Under the pieces are notes generated by a model that did no database searches, was not told the origin of the DNA, and saw only the letters and a list, made by a program, of their open reading frames with translations. Positions 8,061-16,520 of a DNA stretch of 37,443 bases are shown piece after piece (positions within the stretch are counted from its first letter, which is position 1; each line of letters starts with the position of its first letter). Location of the stretch: assembly GCA_023246095.1 (NCBI GenBank), contig JAHFJA010000009.1, positions 1 to 37,443 of the forward strand, given 5' to 3'. The translations under genes were made by a program, and so were the position numbers. The stretch is from a bacterium (lineage in GTDB: Bacteria; Patescibacteriota; Patescibacteriia; JACQRZ01).

Positions 8061-11000
8061 CTATTGAAGCATTTTGAGGGTTATCGATTCACCTATTGAG
8101 TAATTATCGAAAAATGCATTATGGACGTCATCCACCATTGAATTCCAATTATTTCCGTATAAGGCCTTCGCAACATTTTCATCCTCTAGCGGACGCAATA
8201 TCCCGCCGCGAGACACTGCATATACAGTAGGACTAGTTTTAATTTTAACCATTTTAACTCCAGGACGATACGTGACATTATTTCCTATTTGTATTGATGA
8301 CATTTTTGTTTCAGAAATAGTATTCACTCCACTAAAATCCTTGTACCATGTTTTATACGTTTTTTCATTAGGAAAACCATATCGTTTACCATCCTTACCA
8401 CAATAATAGACTGCTGGGCTTACTGAGGTCTTTATGAGACTGCCCGCTGTACACAACGACTGACTATTCACCTGAATTGATTTGTCGGTATCGATATCAG
8501 GGATAGACGCAGTGGCTTCAGAAGGTGAATACACATTCATCGCAGGGGTACTAGAATCTGCCAAAAGGACAATAGTATTACTCACTGTTGCGGTTGGCTG
8601 GCCTCCAGAGGTAAAAAATTTGACGTACACTGTCTTCACGCCCTGCATAGCGGTCAAGGTCCAATTTTTGCTGGATACGTATGTTTCACGGGCTGCACCA
8701 TTCAAATCTGATTGATTAGAAATGGCCATAAAAGCAATATCGGAACCAACAGTGAATTTTAGAACAACATTTCGGTTTGATACAGAAGAAGCACCATCAT
8801 TGATTATTATCTTGTACCCGCCTGCAGGTGCAATCGGCTGTGTCAAAGCTCCCGGAGGAAGTCCTCCTCCACTACTACTCCCACTACTGGCGGCATTTGT
8901 TGTTTGAGAATACGATGCAAATGTTGTAAAATGTTTAGTCCAAATAACGAGATCAGCACCAACATCTATTTTACAGTCACCATCGACAGCCAAAGCGTTA
9001 CCTGTCGCTTGACTATCAGAAGTACAGACAGAAGTTATTTCAGTAAAACTGATACCTGTTCTAACATATCCCGCTTTCTTGCCTGCTTGTCCCGGAAGCA
9101 ATAATCTTACCGCTTTATCAAACGATAACTTTGCACCAGTGAAACCGACTTCAACCGCAGTACTCAAGGTCTTAGTTTCGCCGGATGTATCTGGTAATGT
9201 AACTGTGGTGATCGTCGGAGCGGCTATTATCCCATCCCATGATGGATCAGCACTTGTAACAGTCGTTGCTGCGGGAATAGCCACCGTGGCATTATTTGCA
9301 TTCGCTGACGTCACTGTAATTTGTGGCAAAACACCAGTCCCCGCCGTGATCAATCCACTCACATCGATTTTTGGACTCGTAGTTCCACTGCCGATTGCAA
9401 TATCAACAGCTTGATCGGGATCAGTAATAAGTGCGTTTGGAGTACTCGCATCCAAAGTAACATCACCTGAGGAATCTGGAGCTGCTTGTGTATTCGATAA
9501 AATAGTCACAGTAACGGTGTAATTCTGTGTAGTATTGTCAGTTGCAGTCACTGTATATGTACTCGACACAGTAAAATCATGAGCAACTCCCGACGCAGGG
9601 CTCACTGCCCCCCCGACAAACGTAATGGTGGGAACCAGTGCTGTTACATTGGTTCCAAATGGTACGACGAGCGAAACAGTATGATCAGTATGATTTATTG
9701 TTGTTACGCCAACTTCTCCGGGAATTGTGAAACTTGATATAGCTTTGCTTGAAGATAAAACAACATCAGGTCCGGAGGCGGTAACCCACCAAGGAGAGTA
9801 ATCAACATCGCCGGAAATTAAAGTACCGAAATCCGGGAATGAACTACCCCAATAGTTATGTTCGGCATTTAACAGAACAGGGGTTTCTGGCGTGCCGGCC
9901 AAATTTTCGACAGCGTAGTGAATACTTCCTGTGATGCTATTTTCATTGACAGAAATTTCAGAACCTAGCGGAGCATTTGAGCCGCCGTCATTACGTATGG
10001 CAATACCATTATAGCTCCCAGTTATTGTGTTGCCGGTGATTGTGATGTTAGTTTGGTCAGCATTATACAGCGTAATGCCACCATTTTCCGTAAGATCGTC
10101 GGTGTGTGCACCGAAACCACGAACATCTGTCATTTCTTCACCATTACCCGCATTTGTAATAGTATTGTTCTCAACAGTAATACCAGAACTGTAGGCTACT
10201 TGGATACCCGAACGAGGGACATCTGTGACATGATTCCCTGATATTGTAGTAGCCGCAGAATGTCCAATTTGAATACCTCCGTATGATGTATTGCTGATTT
10301 GATTGTTAGTAATGTTGCTATTTTGAATACTGTGGATCATCATTGCTGCCTGAAACGGATTAGTTGTCGGATCTATGTTTTCAAAAATGTTATCCGTTAT
10401 CAGCCAGTTATCTCGATATTCGCCTTCTTCTCCTTGTGTTGTAAAAATTGATCGACCCTCGCTCCCAGAGAAAATATTTGAACGAATCGTTACATTATGC
10501 GCATTCAGTTTATTGGAATAAATCACGCCAGGGACGGCCGACCAAGTCGTGCCTATTAATTTAAATCCCTCGACAGTCACATTTGATACTCTATCGGTAG
10601 TGAGATTAATCAAAGGAAGTGCACCGTCAAGGATCGCCTCTTCTCCCCGTGTCCCGCTTATGGGACTGATATCAGCATTTGGCCCCCTCAAACTTACCGG
10701 TTTAGTTACATTTATAGGACCAGAATAATTCCCCGCTAATACATCTATTATATTGCTCGTACTAGTGGCCGATGATTCATAATCCGCTGCATTAATAGCG
10801 CTCTGGATATCAGTGTAATCACATACCTCTGCACACACAGTGAATGTATATGTTAAATCGGACAATGTAGTTCTGCTTGCATCTGTATAAAATGGAACAA
10901 TATCAATACCAGCACTACTTACAAAAGATAATGATGAATAAATATCAGCCTTTATATCTGTACCCCACCAATTATTCTCCGCGTTCAGGGTACCAATTCC

Positions 11001-12584
11001 TTCTTTATAAATATTACGAGAACCGTTATCAGTAAAACTGTTGTTATGAATAGCCCAAGTAGTCACATCCACTGATGTCCCTTTAATAATATAAAGACCA
11101 TAAATTGAGTTAGACTCAATGGAATTATTCTGTGCCGTAAGGTTGGTGATTGTTCCCTTGGTTTTTATACCATACCGATTCCCAGAAATGATATTATCCG
11201 ACACAGTAAGATCAGATACACCAGTATTGACGTTTACACCCGCTTTTCCGCCACCTCCGCCACCTGTCGCACCAGTAATGGTCATTCCGGAAATTGTTAC
11301 GTTGTTTGCACTTACGTCAAATCCATGTGACGCAAATGGAGCCGTCACCATTACAGTTGAACTGTTCTCTCCCTGGATTGTGAGGGATTTATTTATGCCT
11401 ACATTACCCGTATACGATCCGGAGGCCACATGAACAGTTCCACCCACAGGCACCGCAGCAACGCCTTCTGCTATTGTGTTAAATGGATGAGCTTGCGTCC
11501 CATCTTCTGCGTCCAAATTATCATCATCTACATACACGTTAGTATCTAAATCAAATTGAGTGAAGTGCGCCGCACCAAAGGAAAGTTCACCGCCGTTTGG
11601 ACCGCCTGGCGTGTATGTAACATCTGCGATAATACCGGTGCCGTCAATAGTCTCACTGGCATCATTTTTTACAATAATATTTGGCTGATTGACAAACCCT
11701 AACGCGTCCAGTCCGTACATATAGATTTTAGCGCCCGTAGCATTCATAGCATCAGCTGTCGCTGAATCAAATTTTATATGACCCCCAGACATCTCCATTT
11801 TTTCACCAAGCTCCTGTAAGACAGCTACTGTATTCTGATCACTTAAATTTAAAGTTTCCTCAAAGACGATTTTTCCAACAGGAGTCTCTCCAATTATTTT
11901 TTCAAAATACAATGCTCCTGCACCTTCCGTTGCAGGAGTTGCCGATGGATTATCTTGCTCGCCAATATTGGAATATATACTAGCATCTGCCAATAATGAA
12001 TCCACGCTAGTTAACAACGGTGCCTTACCGGGCTGACCCGCATCATTGAACCACCCTTTTGACGGAGAACCCGTCGTTGAATAATTCAACGGGTTACCAT
12101 AGTCTGAAATGAAGCCAGAGTTATCTAATTCCGGAGCAGTTGAATGTGGGACAAATCCCCCTGGATCAACAGAGCCATAACTGACAGCGTGAATTGAACT
12201 TTCACTTCCATCTTTTAAGGTAACCATATCGCCCCCATCATTAGCATGGTTGGAAAGCGCATAAAAAACTAAAATTCCATTTGCAGGCAATGTCCCAGAA
12301 AGAGCGATTGAGTCACTTGTTACTGCTCTATCAATCGACCAGCCCGAAAGATCAATGTTATTTCCTGTCGTATTTAATAATTCATACCACTCTTGACCTT
12401 CAGAAGGATTAGTAAAAAATTCATTAATCAAAACATCTCCTACACCAGTACCAATTGCTTGCACCTTTACTATTTTTGGATACACAAAAAACAGTCCAAT
12501 TGATGCGACCACACAGAACGTGACCCCCACAAAGACTGAAAAAAGTTTTTTAGCTATCTTGTTGTCGACGTTAAAAGCATTCAT
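8061..12584 (-). CDS. Giant secreted surface protein: lamin-tail, two beta-helices, wall-type C-terminus
   Basis: 1507 residues. A cytoplasmic stub and signal/anchor helix (13-36) are followed by a lamin-tail domain (48-138, DVLINEFFTNPSEGQEWYEL and WSIDRAV). Residues 350-545 and 575-935 are two right-handed beta-helix blocks, rich in N-N-x-I/G-I repeats and each closed by a similar motif (NNWWGT, HNYWGS). Residues 940-1028 form a repeat-type beta domain (SSSKAISSFTIPG to YTVTVT); 1030-1228 another beta region ending in HFTTFASYSQ. A Ser/Gly linker (1233-1242) precedes a beta domain (1253-1340) and a C-terminal module (1375-1500: AVYYCGKDGKRYGFPNEKTY, TYRPGVKMVKI, YAVSRGGILRPL, ALYGNNW). This last module recurs on large Patescibacteria surface proteins and may attach them to the cell. 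Likely a host- or surface-contact protein. Confidence 0.9.
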   Translation of the reverse strand: MNAFNVDNKIAKKLFSVFVGVTFCVVASIGLFFVYPKIVKVQAIGTGVGDVLINEFFTNPSEGQEWYELLNTTGNNIDLSGWSIDRAVTSDSIALSGTLPANGILVFYALSNHANDGGDMVTLKDGSESSIHAVSYGSVDPGGFVPHSTAPELDNSGFISDYGNPLNYSTTGSPSKGWFNDAGQPGKAPLLTSVDSLLADASIYSNIGEQDNPSATPATEGAGALYFEKIIGETPVGKIVFEETLNLSDQNTVAVLQELGEKMEMSGGHIKFDSATADAMNATGAKIYMYGLDALGFVNQPNIIVKNDASETIDGTGIIADVTYTPGGPNGGELSFGAAHFTQFDLDTNVYVDDDNLDAEDGTQAHPFNTIAEGVAAVPVGGTVHVASGSYTGNVGINKSLTIQGENSSTVMVTAPFASHGFDVSANNVTISGMTITGATGGGGGGKAGVNVNTGVSDLTVSDNIISGNRYGIKTKGTITNLTAQNNSIESNSIYGLYIIKGTSVDVTTWAIHNNSFTDNGSRNIYKEGIGTLNAENNWWGTDIKADIYSSLSFVSSAGIDIVPFYTDASRTTLSDLTYTFTVCAEVCDYTDIQSAINAADYESSATSTSNIIDVLAGNYSGPINVTKPVSLRGPNADISPISGTRGEEAILDGALPLINLTTDRVSNVTVEGFKLIGTTWSAVPGVIYSNKLNAHNVTIRSNIFSGSEGRSIFTTQGEEGEYRDNWLITDNIFENIDPTTNPFQAAMMIHSIQNSNITNNQISNTSYGGIQIGHSAATTISGNHVTDVPRSGIQVAYSSGITVENNTITNAGNGEEMTDVRGFGAHTDDLTENGGITLYNADQTNITITGNTITGSYNGIAIRNDGGSNAPLGSEISVNENSITGSIHYAVENLAGTPETPVLLNAEHNYWGSSFPDFGTLISGDVDYSPWWVTASGPDVVLSSSKAISSFTIPGEVGVTTINHTDHTVSLVVPFGTNVTALVPTITFVGGAVSPASGVAHDFTVSSTYTVTATDNTTQNYTVTVTILSNTQAAPDSSGDVTLDASTPNALITDPDQAVDIAIGSGTTSPKIDVSGLITAGTGVLPQITVTSANANNATVAIPAATTVTSADPSWDGIIAAPTITTVTLPDTSGETKTLSTAVEVGFTGAKLSFDKAVRLLLPGQAGKKAGYVRTGISFTEITSVCTSDSQATGNALAVDGDCKIDVGADLVIWTKHFTTFASYSQTTNAASSGSSSGGGLPPGALTQPIAPAGGYKIIINDGASSVSNRNVVLKFTVGSDIAFMAISNQSDLNGAARETYVSSKNWTLTAMQGVKTVYVKFFTSGGQPTATVSNTIVLLADSSTPAMNVYSPSEATASIPDIDTDKSIQVNSQSLCTAGSLIKTSVSPAVYYCGKDGKRYGFPNEKTYKTWYKDFSGVNTISETKMSSIQIGNNVTYRPGVKMVKIKTSPTVYAVSRGGILRPLEDENVAKALYGNNWNSMVDDVHNAFFDNYSIGESITLKMLQ

Positions 12585-12588
12585 ATGA

Positions 12589-12617
12589 GATATACTTTAA
12601 TATACTTAAAGTATATC
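12589..12617. promoter_or_regulatory. Long palindrome over the surface-protein promoter/start
   Basis: GATATACTTTAA and TTAAAGTATATC form a perfect 12-bp inverted repeat around TATAC, 4 bases before the ATG at 12584. On the minus strand it includes the extended -10 TGATATACT. No SD is present. It could be an operator, or a 5' hairpin affecting translation. Confidence 0.55.
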
Positions 12618-12696
12618 ATCTGGGGTGATATTTTTTTAGAGATACCGAAGCAATAAAACTGAATTATAGGTATAGTTATTGTCAGTGATTAAATAA

Positions 12697-12730
12697 AATT
12701 AACTTTCTTTTGAGTAAAAGAAAGTTAATT
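12697..12730 (-). terminator. Hairpin terminator after the 122-residue membrane protein gene
   Basis: AATTAACTTTCTTTT at 12697-12711 and its exact complement at 12716-12730 flank the loop GAGT. On the minus strand the stem is followed by TTTATTTAAT. It lies about 170 bases past the stop at 12898 and is AT-rich, so termination may be weak. Confidence 0.5.
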
Positions 12731-12897
12731 AATAATTCATTTTTATACATAAACAATATTAACATTCGAGACCACTTTAGAAATTGTTATACACAGTAAT
12801 CACAAAAAAAATTGCTTACCGTGCACTTACTTGTCTCTGTTATAAGATCTCCCAGGACACCTCTCTCTTAGATAATTTTTTACCAATTAAAATGATA

Positions 12898-13266
12898 CTA
12901 AGCTTTTTTAAACCTGGTTTTTTGCCAGCCAACAAATATAGGAAGTATAAATGTCAGTAGATAATAGATGTAGACATCTAATTTATAGTATCCATCAGCC
13001 GGTTTAAACACCTTAACAAGGAAAAAATAATCACAAACAATCGCTATCGCGGTCCATGCAAAAGAGAGAAGTACATAGTACTTGAACGACTCATTTTTTA
13101 TTTTTTTAAACAAAACAAACATTGTAATAACTATTCCAAGTGGCATAATGATCCAACCCAACAAAGAAGTAGGCACCACGGAAAACAGAATGATACCGAG
13201 AATATAACCGACTAGCCAAAGTATAAATCCCCATCCAAACGTATCACTAAGTAGTTTTCTTTTCAT
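12898..13266 (-). CDS. Hypothetical four-helix membrane protein
   Basis: 122 residues with four hydrophobic segments (about 10-30, 34-54, 62-84, 98-115). I do not recognise a family with certainty. Features visible are W-x-A-I-A-I-V-C-D-Y-F-F in helix 3 and a YYKLDVYIYYLLTF stretch before helix 4, ending in a basic tail KTRFKKA. It has its own promoter with an extended -10 and no SD. Confidence 0.7.
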   Translation of the reverse strand: MKRKLLSDTFGWGFILWLVGYILGIILFSVVPTSLLGWIIMPLGIVITMFVLFKKIKNESFKYYVLLSFAWTAIAIVCDYFFLVKVFKPADGYYKLDVYIYYLLTFILPIFVGWQKTRFKKA

Positions 13267-13294
13267 ATGTATAAATATTAATGTGTCTGATTAA

Positions 13295-13322
13295 ATTATA
13301 TCAGACGTATTCATTCTACCAA
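13295..13322 (-). promoter_or_regulatory. Promoter with operator-like inverted repeat
   Basis: On the minus strand TTGGTA (13322-13317), 16 bases, then the extended -10 TGATATAAT (13303-13295). An inverted repeat GTCTGAT/ATCAGAC at 13285-13291 and 13300-13306 brackets the -10, so a regulator could cover it. Transcript start near 13288 gives a leader of about 21 nt. Confidence 0.6.
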
Positions 13323-13331
13323 GATGCCTAT

Positions 13332-13365
13332 AAAAAGAGAGCTAGGATTGCTAGCTCTCAATTTT
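13332..13365. terminator. Intrinsic terminator after the repeat-protein gene
   Basis: GAGAGCTAG (13337-13345), loop GATTG, CTAGCTCTC (13351-13359): a 9-bp perfect stem. T-runs are present on both strands, so it can stop the minus-strand gene ending at 13405 and also plus-strand transcription. Confidence 0.8.
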
Positions 13366-13404
13366 TCCTAACTATTATTTGTGAATTTTTTGGTACACGA
13401 TTAT

Positions 13405-15366
13405 TCAAATATTTTGACCGTCTTCTTGTTCAGTGTCGTCATCCAGATCTTCCTCACTATCCCACTCATCTTCGCCGCCATCATCTTCAAACTTTTCGCC
13501 AAACAAATCGAAATACACTTCCTCACCCCAAAGGACTTCGTTCAGTGGTTTGTTATACGCTGATAACGCCTTTTTGATGTACTTATAGCAGAACTCTCGA
13601 AGACCTGTTTTGGGTGGCTTTTCTGGTAACACTTTACACATTACTACAAACGCTTCACTTGATAGGTCACTTCTCTCGTATGTCCTACCTTTATACGCCG
13701 AGAAAAATACTTTATCAGCAATCTGCTCCAAATACGACTTATTACATTTATATAATATCCCTATCGTACGTGAATTTTTTATCATTTCTTTGCTTATCTT
13801 ACCAGACAAGGAGTATACGAGCCCCGCTTTGTTTACCGCCGATTCAATCGATCCAAAATATTTCTGCGCAGCTGCAGCGAAATTGCGATCGTTACTCACG
13901 CCCGTAACAATACCTTCGGGGAATTTTTCCTTCAAATAGTTCAGTACCTCCTCACCATCTTTCCAATCTGTTCTTTGGATAAATGGTTTTGGGTCTATGT
14001 CACATTGTTTAAGAAACTCTTCCCATGAATGGAAACGCCTTACTGCTGCTCGATAGTATTTTGAGTACCTTATATTACTAGCCAAACTGGCAGGAGATAA
14101 ATCGATACCTAATCCATGCCACCGTTTTACCATCGCTACAAGTTCTTCTTTTGCATACTTCTTTGTCTTCTGGCGTACCTCTGCTGGTTTAAGTCCTGCC
14201 TCCATCAAAGCCTCATCCCAGCCACCATCAAATTTCACATTTGCCTGGTGATACAATTTTGCCACTTCAGAATTTGCATTGTTTACAATCGCTGTACAGT
14301 GAACATCACATCCGTCCGCTTTCAATGTTTTAATCATCTCAATAATCTCTTTTTTATTCGGCATCTTTTGAGTTTTGCAAATATCTTTATAGCTAAGCCC
14401 TGCAGCCTCAACAGCTTTCTGCCAACTGCCTACATAACGTATTGCAGCATGAGATAGACTACTGCTAATACTACCCGCGTTCAACGATTCACCATTTTTG
14501 TGCATCTGAGCTATAGTAAGGATCACCTTATCTTTATCCCAACTGGCTGTCCGATGCCGGTAGAGATTATAATCTATGCCGGCAGTGTTTACTGCTTCCT
14601 CCCAACCACCAGAAAATCTGTGATTAGCAGCCCATACTACTCTTTTCTCTCTCTTTGTCTCATTGTGAAGTATATGAGATTCGTTAAGATTACAGCCCTT
14701 AATGTGAAGGTTAATAATAGCCAATACAATACTTTCTTCAGTCCACGAGTTCATCTTCTTTATAATTCCCGCCGTCTTAATTCCTGCATATTTTAAAGCC
14801 TCCTCATAGGAACTGAAATTGGAGCAAATCCCCTTCCAAAAACCCGAACTATTCTCACGAATATCTACCGCTTTAAGACTTTCATTATCTGCCAATCTCT
14901 TCAATAAGAGTTTCTTCACTTTTTCTTTGGTGTAATTATTTTGCCGAATAATGGCTTGCACTGGGAGACCTGCGGCTTCAAGCGCCTCTTCCCAAAATAA
15001 TCGTCCTTTAAAAAATTTCTGTGCTTTCCAATAATAGCTTTCACCTCTACCAGCTTTACTTTGAGCTGTTGAACTCAAATCGATACCAGCCCCATAAGCC
15101 GCCTTTAAAGAAATGAGAAAATCTGTTTTTGGTTGTTCAAGGCTCATTGCTTTAAAATCAGCCGAGGTTTTTCCCAACACCTTCATCAGTGCATCATCCC
15201 AGTCTTTGAAATAGCGCCTGCAATAGCGTATGGTAAATCGATATTTTGTATCCTCAATTTTGGACCCTCTCATGTCGAGACCCTCGCTATATGCATCTCT
15301 AATCCCTTGAACCAGCTCAGCTTTCTTACGCTCGTCCCTTTGTGTTCTTTTACTTTCTTTTATCAC
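13405..15366 (-). CDS. Array of eight homing-endonuclease-associated repeats without a nuclease domain
   Basis: 653 residues starting at GTG; an ATG two bases further upstream is in another frame and stops after three codons. AAAGGG lies about 10 bases upstream as SD. Eight repeats of 48-57 residues (about 17-65, 82-134, 147-196, 208-264, 276-324, 338-392, 405-457, 468-516) share the pattern: helix, glycine plus aliphatic (x-G-x-D-L), variable, then F-x-x-W-x-x-A-L/V-x-x-A-G-L/I. This matches the homing endonuclease associated repeat (HNH_repeat), a small helical unit of supposed DNA-binding role. No HNH, GIY-YIG or other catalytic motif is visible. Residues 517-620 are a further helical domain and 621-653 a very acidic tail. 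Probably a modular nucleic-acid-binding protein; target unknown. Confidence 0.85.
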   Translation of the reverse strand: MIKESKRTQRDERKKAELVQGIRDAYSEGLDMRGSKIEDTKYRFTIRYCRRYFKDWDDALMKVLGKTSADFKAMSLEQPKTDFLISLKAAYGAGIDLSSTAQSKAGRGESYYWKAQKFFKGRLFWEEALEAAGLPVQAIIRQNNYTKEKVKKLLLKRLADNESLKAVDIRENSSGFWKGICSNFSSYEEALKYAGIKTAGIIKKMNSWTEESIVLAIINLHIKGCNLNESHILHNETKREKRVVWAANHRFSGGWEEAVNTAGIDYNLYRHRTASWDKDKVILTIAQMHKNGESLNAGSISSSLSHAAIRYVGSWQKAVEAAGLSYKDICKTQKMPNKKEIIEMIKTLKADGCDVHCTAIVNNANSEVAKLYHQANVKFDGGWDEALMEAGLKPAEVRQKTKKYAKEELVAMVKRWHGLGIDLSPASLASNIRYSKYYRAAVRRFHSWEEFLKQCDIDPKPFIQRTDWKDGEEVLNYLKEKFPEGIVTGVSNDRNFAAAAQKYFGSIESAVNKAGLVYSLSGKISKEMIKNSRTIGILYKCNKSYLEQIADKVFFSAYKGRTYERSDLSSEAFVVMCKVLPEKPPKTGLREFCYKYIKKALSAYNKPLNEVLWGEEVYFDLFGEKFEDDGGEDEWDSEEDLDDDTEQEDGQNI

Positions 15367-15414
15367 TCTGTCATTTCCCTTTATAAAATTTCAAATAACA
15401 TTTCTTGCGATTGC

Positions 15415-15442
15415 ATTCTAACCCAATTTTGCAAAATGTCAA
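15415..15442 (-). promoter_or_regulatory. Promoter of the repeat-protein gene
   Basis: TTGACA (15442-15437), a 16-base spacer, TAGAAT (15420-15415) on the minus strand. The leader is about 45 nt and carries the SD used by the GTG start. Confidence 0.75.
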
Positions 15443-15462
15443 GAGCATTATCGGGGCATATT

Positions 15463-15495
15463 AAAAAAACATATTGTACATTTACAATATGTTTT
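15463..15495 (-). terminator. Intrinsic terminator after the cytidine-deaminase-like gene
   Basis: AAAACATATTGTA (15466-15478), loop CATT, TACAATATGTTTT (15483-15495): 13 bp perfect. On the minus strand the stem is followed by seven T residues (15469-15463). It sits just downstream of the stop at 15506. Confidence 0.82.
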
Positions 15496-15505
15496 CTGGC
15501 TATAT

Positions 15506-16210
15506 TTACTCCTTTTTCAGAGGCCAAGGATACAGCATCATTTCAGTAATATGTACCATGTCTACGACAGAAATCCGGTTATGATTCTCACGTAAGGATA
15601 CTATTAGTATATCCTCATTTGTTCGTAAGTGACTTTCCCAAAGCAGTTGCTTACAAAGACCACATGGGTAGATCGGATCTGTAGCATCATCATTGCTAAT
15701 GATAGCGATTATACGAATTCCGTATTCCCCATGAGAAGCGGCGTGGGAAAGGCATGCATGTTCGGCATGCAGTGTCAGTGAATGGGTATCTGAATGATAT
15801 GACCCTGCGGAATATATCTTTCCCTTTGTGGTCAACACTGCGGCCCCCACACGGTAATCATCAGGCTTGTTATGTACTGTTAATGCATGTCTCATCCCCT
15901 CCAAGGCAGCATGAGATAATTCAATACTTTTTGTTGCGTTAAATAAACGTAAAGAACTAAAAACTTTTGAATCCAAATCCTCAAGACGTAGATAAAGTGG
16001 AGCATCTCTCATTTCGTCATTCTCGAATGGCACAATATATCGACACTCTTCTGATTTTGGAAAGCGATAAAACGCAAACGGCTTACCTATTGTTACCTCT
16101 TCACCTGTCTTGAGGATTCTATCTTCAACCGGCCTCAATTCGAGTTCCCCAAAAGGTAACTTTTCGATTGAATACAATCGTGAATCACCAACCAACCTTG
16201 CTCTTGTCAT
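15506..16210 (-). CDS. Cytidine-deaminase-like zinc enzyme with N-terminal extension
   Basis: 234 residues from ATG at 16210; an in-frame TTG one codon up is possible, but GGAGGT lies 8 bases before this ATG. Numbering from that TTG, the C-terminal half (about 100-235) is a CDA fold: VGAAVLTTKGKIYSAG, HAE (149-151) and PCGLC (183-187), giving His, Cys, Cys as zinc ligands and Glu151 as proton shuttle. A typical single-domain CDA is about 130 residues, and the first ~95 residues match nothing I recognise. It may deaminate cytidine or deoxycytidine for pyrimidine salvage. HAE rather than CAE is also seen in E. coli-type CDA. It has its own promoter, SD and terminator. Confidence 0.8.
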   Translation of the reverse strand: MTRARLVGDSRLYSIEKLPFGELELRPVEDRILKTGEEVTIGKPFAFYRFPKSEECRYIVPFENDEMRDAPLYLRLEDLDSKVFSSLRLFNATKSIELSHAALEGMRHALTVHNKPDDYRVGAAVLTTKGKIYSAGSYHSDTHSLTLHAEHACLSHAASHGEYGIRIIAIISNDDATDPIYPCGLCKQLLWESHLRTNEDILIVSLRENHNRISVVDMVHITEMMLYPWPLKKE

Positions 16211-16258
16211 CAATAAAAACCTCCGTACTATACAAAAAATTATAAATGAATAGCTTTA

Positions 16259-16287
16259 TCTATACGGTAGTACGATAAAATAGTCAA
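16259..16287 (-). promoter_or_regulatory. Promoter of the cytidine-deaminase-like gene
   Basis: TTGACT (16287-16282), 17 bases, TATAGA (16264-16259) on the minus strand. The leader is about 40 nt and contains a consensus GGAGGT SD. Confidence 0.72.
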
Positions 16288-16300
16288 GATAGCTTATTTA

Positions 16301-16503
16301 CTAACTACCAACGGCAACGCTGGCAAAAAAATCTTTGAGTTGTTGTGCAGATATGATCCGTTCTTCTAGATCAGAGATCCAGACAATACTAACTTATCGC
16401 AATAAAATATATCTGATTGCTTAATCATAGTGTCGCCGCTTTCAATCCCTTCAACAGCAAGACAAATTGGGCACTTATAGTTACGGGGTGCATGATTGTA
16501 CAT
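16301..16503 (-). pseudogene. Remnant of a HIT-family-like gene
   Basis: ATG at 16503 on the minus strand opens 45 codons beginning MYNHAPRNYKCPIC and later IKQSDIFYCDK, which looks like the N-terminus of HIT-family proteins in this group (Y-N-H-A-P-x-x-Y-x-C-P-x-C). The frame stops at TAG (16368-16366). A shifted frame then continues as DLEERIISAQQLKDFF and stops at 16301. No histidine triad is present, so most of the gene is missing. The rest of the 300-base gap holds only the deaminase promoter. A real 45-residue zinc-ribbon peptide cannot be excluded. Confidence 0.45.
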
Positions 16504-16520
16504 AAAAATATGAAAAAATC

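Larger units (their letters stand above)
12585..12897. other. AT-rich gene-free stretch with terminator, promoter and a leader-like fragment
   Basis: No convincing gene. Its left end holds the palindromic promoter of the surface protein and its middle a 15-bp hairpin terminator. At 12857-12870 ACACCTCTCTCTTA repeats exactly the SD-bearing leader found before the 520-residue orphan gene (19877-19890). Nothing downstream of this copy is open for more than a few codons. Confidence 0.5.
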
